Shown here piece by piece: positions 63,514 to 64,000 of a stretch of 64,000 nucleotides of DNA. The notes under the pieces are model-generated. The model saw nothing but the letters and a program-made list of their open reading frames with translations, was not told the origin of the DNA and did no database searches. This DNA comes from Candidatus Obscuribacter phosphatis (lineage in GTDB: Bacteria; Cyanobacteriota; Vampirovibrionia; Obscuribacterales; Obscuribacteraceae): positions 745,105 to 809,104 of the forward strand of contig MOYA01000001.1 of the NCBI GenBank assembly GCA_001899315.1, written 5' to 3'. A program made the position numbers and the translations under genes. Position 1 is the stretch's first letter; the number at the start of each line of letters is the position of its first letter.

Positions 63514-64000
63514 GTGAGGTGTAAGTTGAGAGTCGCTTTAGTTTCTGTAAGCCTTGGATTGAGTTTAGTTCTCGCCGGTGGTTTGTCTTGCCGGGCTAAA
63601 GATAAAGGCGATTTTGAAAGAACAGGCGGTAAACATTATCCCGGAAAGAGTATTGAATATCTTTCCAGCCTCAAACCAAAGCAAAGAAAGAAAATCACTT
63701 TCCCACCTTATGACCAGGGTGGCGGATACTACTATGCCCATGGTGATTATGAAAAGGCCAGGCAATATTGGATGACCGCCTTACAGATTGCCGAAAGAGA
63801 AGTGCCGGCTGAGCGCGCCGGTGGTTTGTCCAGCGAAACAGAGCAAGCCACTTGCAGTCTAATCAACCACCTGATGTACTTTCTCAAAGACTCGCATTAT
63901 AAGCCGCCATATTTTGCCAGCCAAGGGGCCACGCCGCAGTTCACACCAAAAGGGCTACAACCTTTGCGTGATCCTGATTTGCGCAAAGTTTATCTTTATA
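63514..64000 (+). CDS. exported protein with a TPR-like unit (runs off the window)
   Basis: Open to the window end for 162 codons, so it is a partial gene. Hydrophobic segment about 8-28 (VALVSVSLGLSLVLAGGLSC) looks like a signal peptide, perhaps with Cys as first mature residue, though the lipobox is not canonical. The mature part has YYYAHGDYEKARQYWMTAL, one TPR-like helix pair. GTG at 63514 follows AAGGTG; TTG at 63526 after GAGG is equally plausible. Family unknown. Confidence 0.65.
   Translation, partial: MRCKLRVALVSVSLGLSLVLAGGLSCRAKDKGDFERTGGKHYPGKSIEYLSSLKPKQRKKITFPPYDQGGGYYYAHGDYEKARQYWMTALQIAEREVPAERAGGLSSETEQATCSLINHLMYFLKDSHYKPPYFASQGATPQFTPKGLQPLRDPDLRKVYLY

Noticed and set aside
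1-64000. Mobile element, prophage, defence island or biosynthetic cluster
   Set aside because: No transposase, integrase, phage structural gene, restriction-modification set or NRPS/PKS gene is visible; the HNH gene and AbiEi-like gene are isolated.

Overview
This 64 kb window reads as bacterial chromosome. Ordinary housekeeping genes are packed tightly on both strands, and I see no rRNA, tRNA, CRISPR array, transposase, integrase or phage gene. Gene content points to a Gram-negative-type (diderm) envelope: a Kdo transferase, LpxK and a heptosyltransferase sit in one overlapping run, together with a secretin, two TadE-like pseudopilins and an SLH-domain surface protein. The radical-SAM TIGR03960/TIGR03936 fusion next to RNase E/G is an arrangement familiar from Cyanobacteria. 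With that pair, a membrane pyrophosphatase, a PiT/DUF47 phosphate importer, two Hanks-type kinases and many exported TPR proteins, the best guess is a non-photosynthetic cyanobacterial relative (Melainabacteria/Vampirovibrionia, perhaps Obscuribacterales-like). That placement is inference from gene content only.

Layout: 1-7.6 kb, PHP phosphoesterase, redox-like exported protein, radical SAM fusion and RNase E/G. 7.8-13.2 kb, a minus-strand run uvrA-fur-feoA-zinc ribbon-unknown OB-like protein. 13.4-18.4 kb, a large low-complexity protein, a Ser/Thr kinase and a DUF445 membrane protein. 18.5-27.5 kb, exported TPR proteins, ftsZ, mtnA, an exported HMA protein and TadE-like proteins. 27.5-36 kb, a phosphate block (unknown gene-DUF47-PiT), an EF-hand protein, the SLH protein and a K+-independent-type H+-pyrophosphatase. 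36.3-40.3 kb, the cell-wall/repair run amidase-murI-UDG-small protein. 40.3-48 kb, a second kinase, HemW, a TPR protein and a secretin. 48-50.7 kb, a poorly recognisable stretch with an orphan AbiEi-like regulator. 50.9-56.1 kb, the classic rpsB-tsf-pyrH-frr order followed by glmS. 56.5-64 kb, HNH nuclease, priA and the lipopolysaccharide genes waaA-lpxK-GT9, then the start of another exported protein.

The most unusual signal is not a gene family. It is a pervasive set of young, short-period tandem repeats (6, 12, 16, 17, 18, 21, 24 and 60 bp). Some are inserted in frame inside conserved enzymes (PHP protein, MtnA, PriA, Kdo transferase). Others lie in intergenic DNA, repeatedly starting at or running through the 3' end and stop codon of a gene (secretin, PiT, Frr, just after HemW). 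After the secretin stop, eight further in-frame TAA codons follow at exact 18-bp spacing. Many genes appear to use TTG starts, including rpsB with a strong Shine-Dalgarno sequence.
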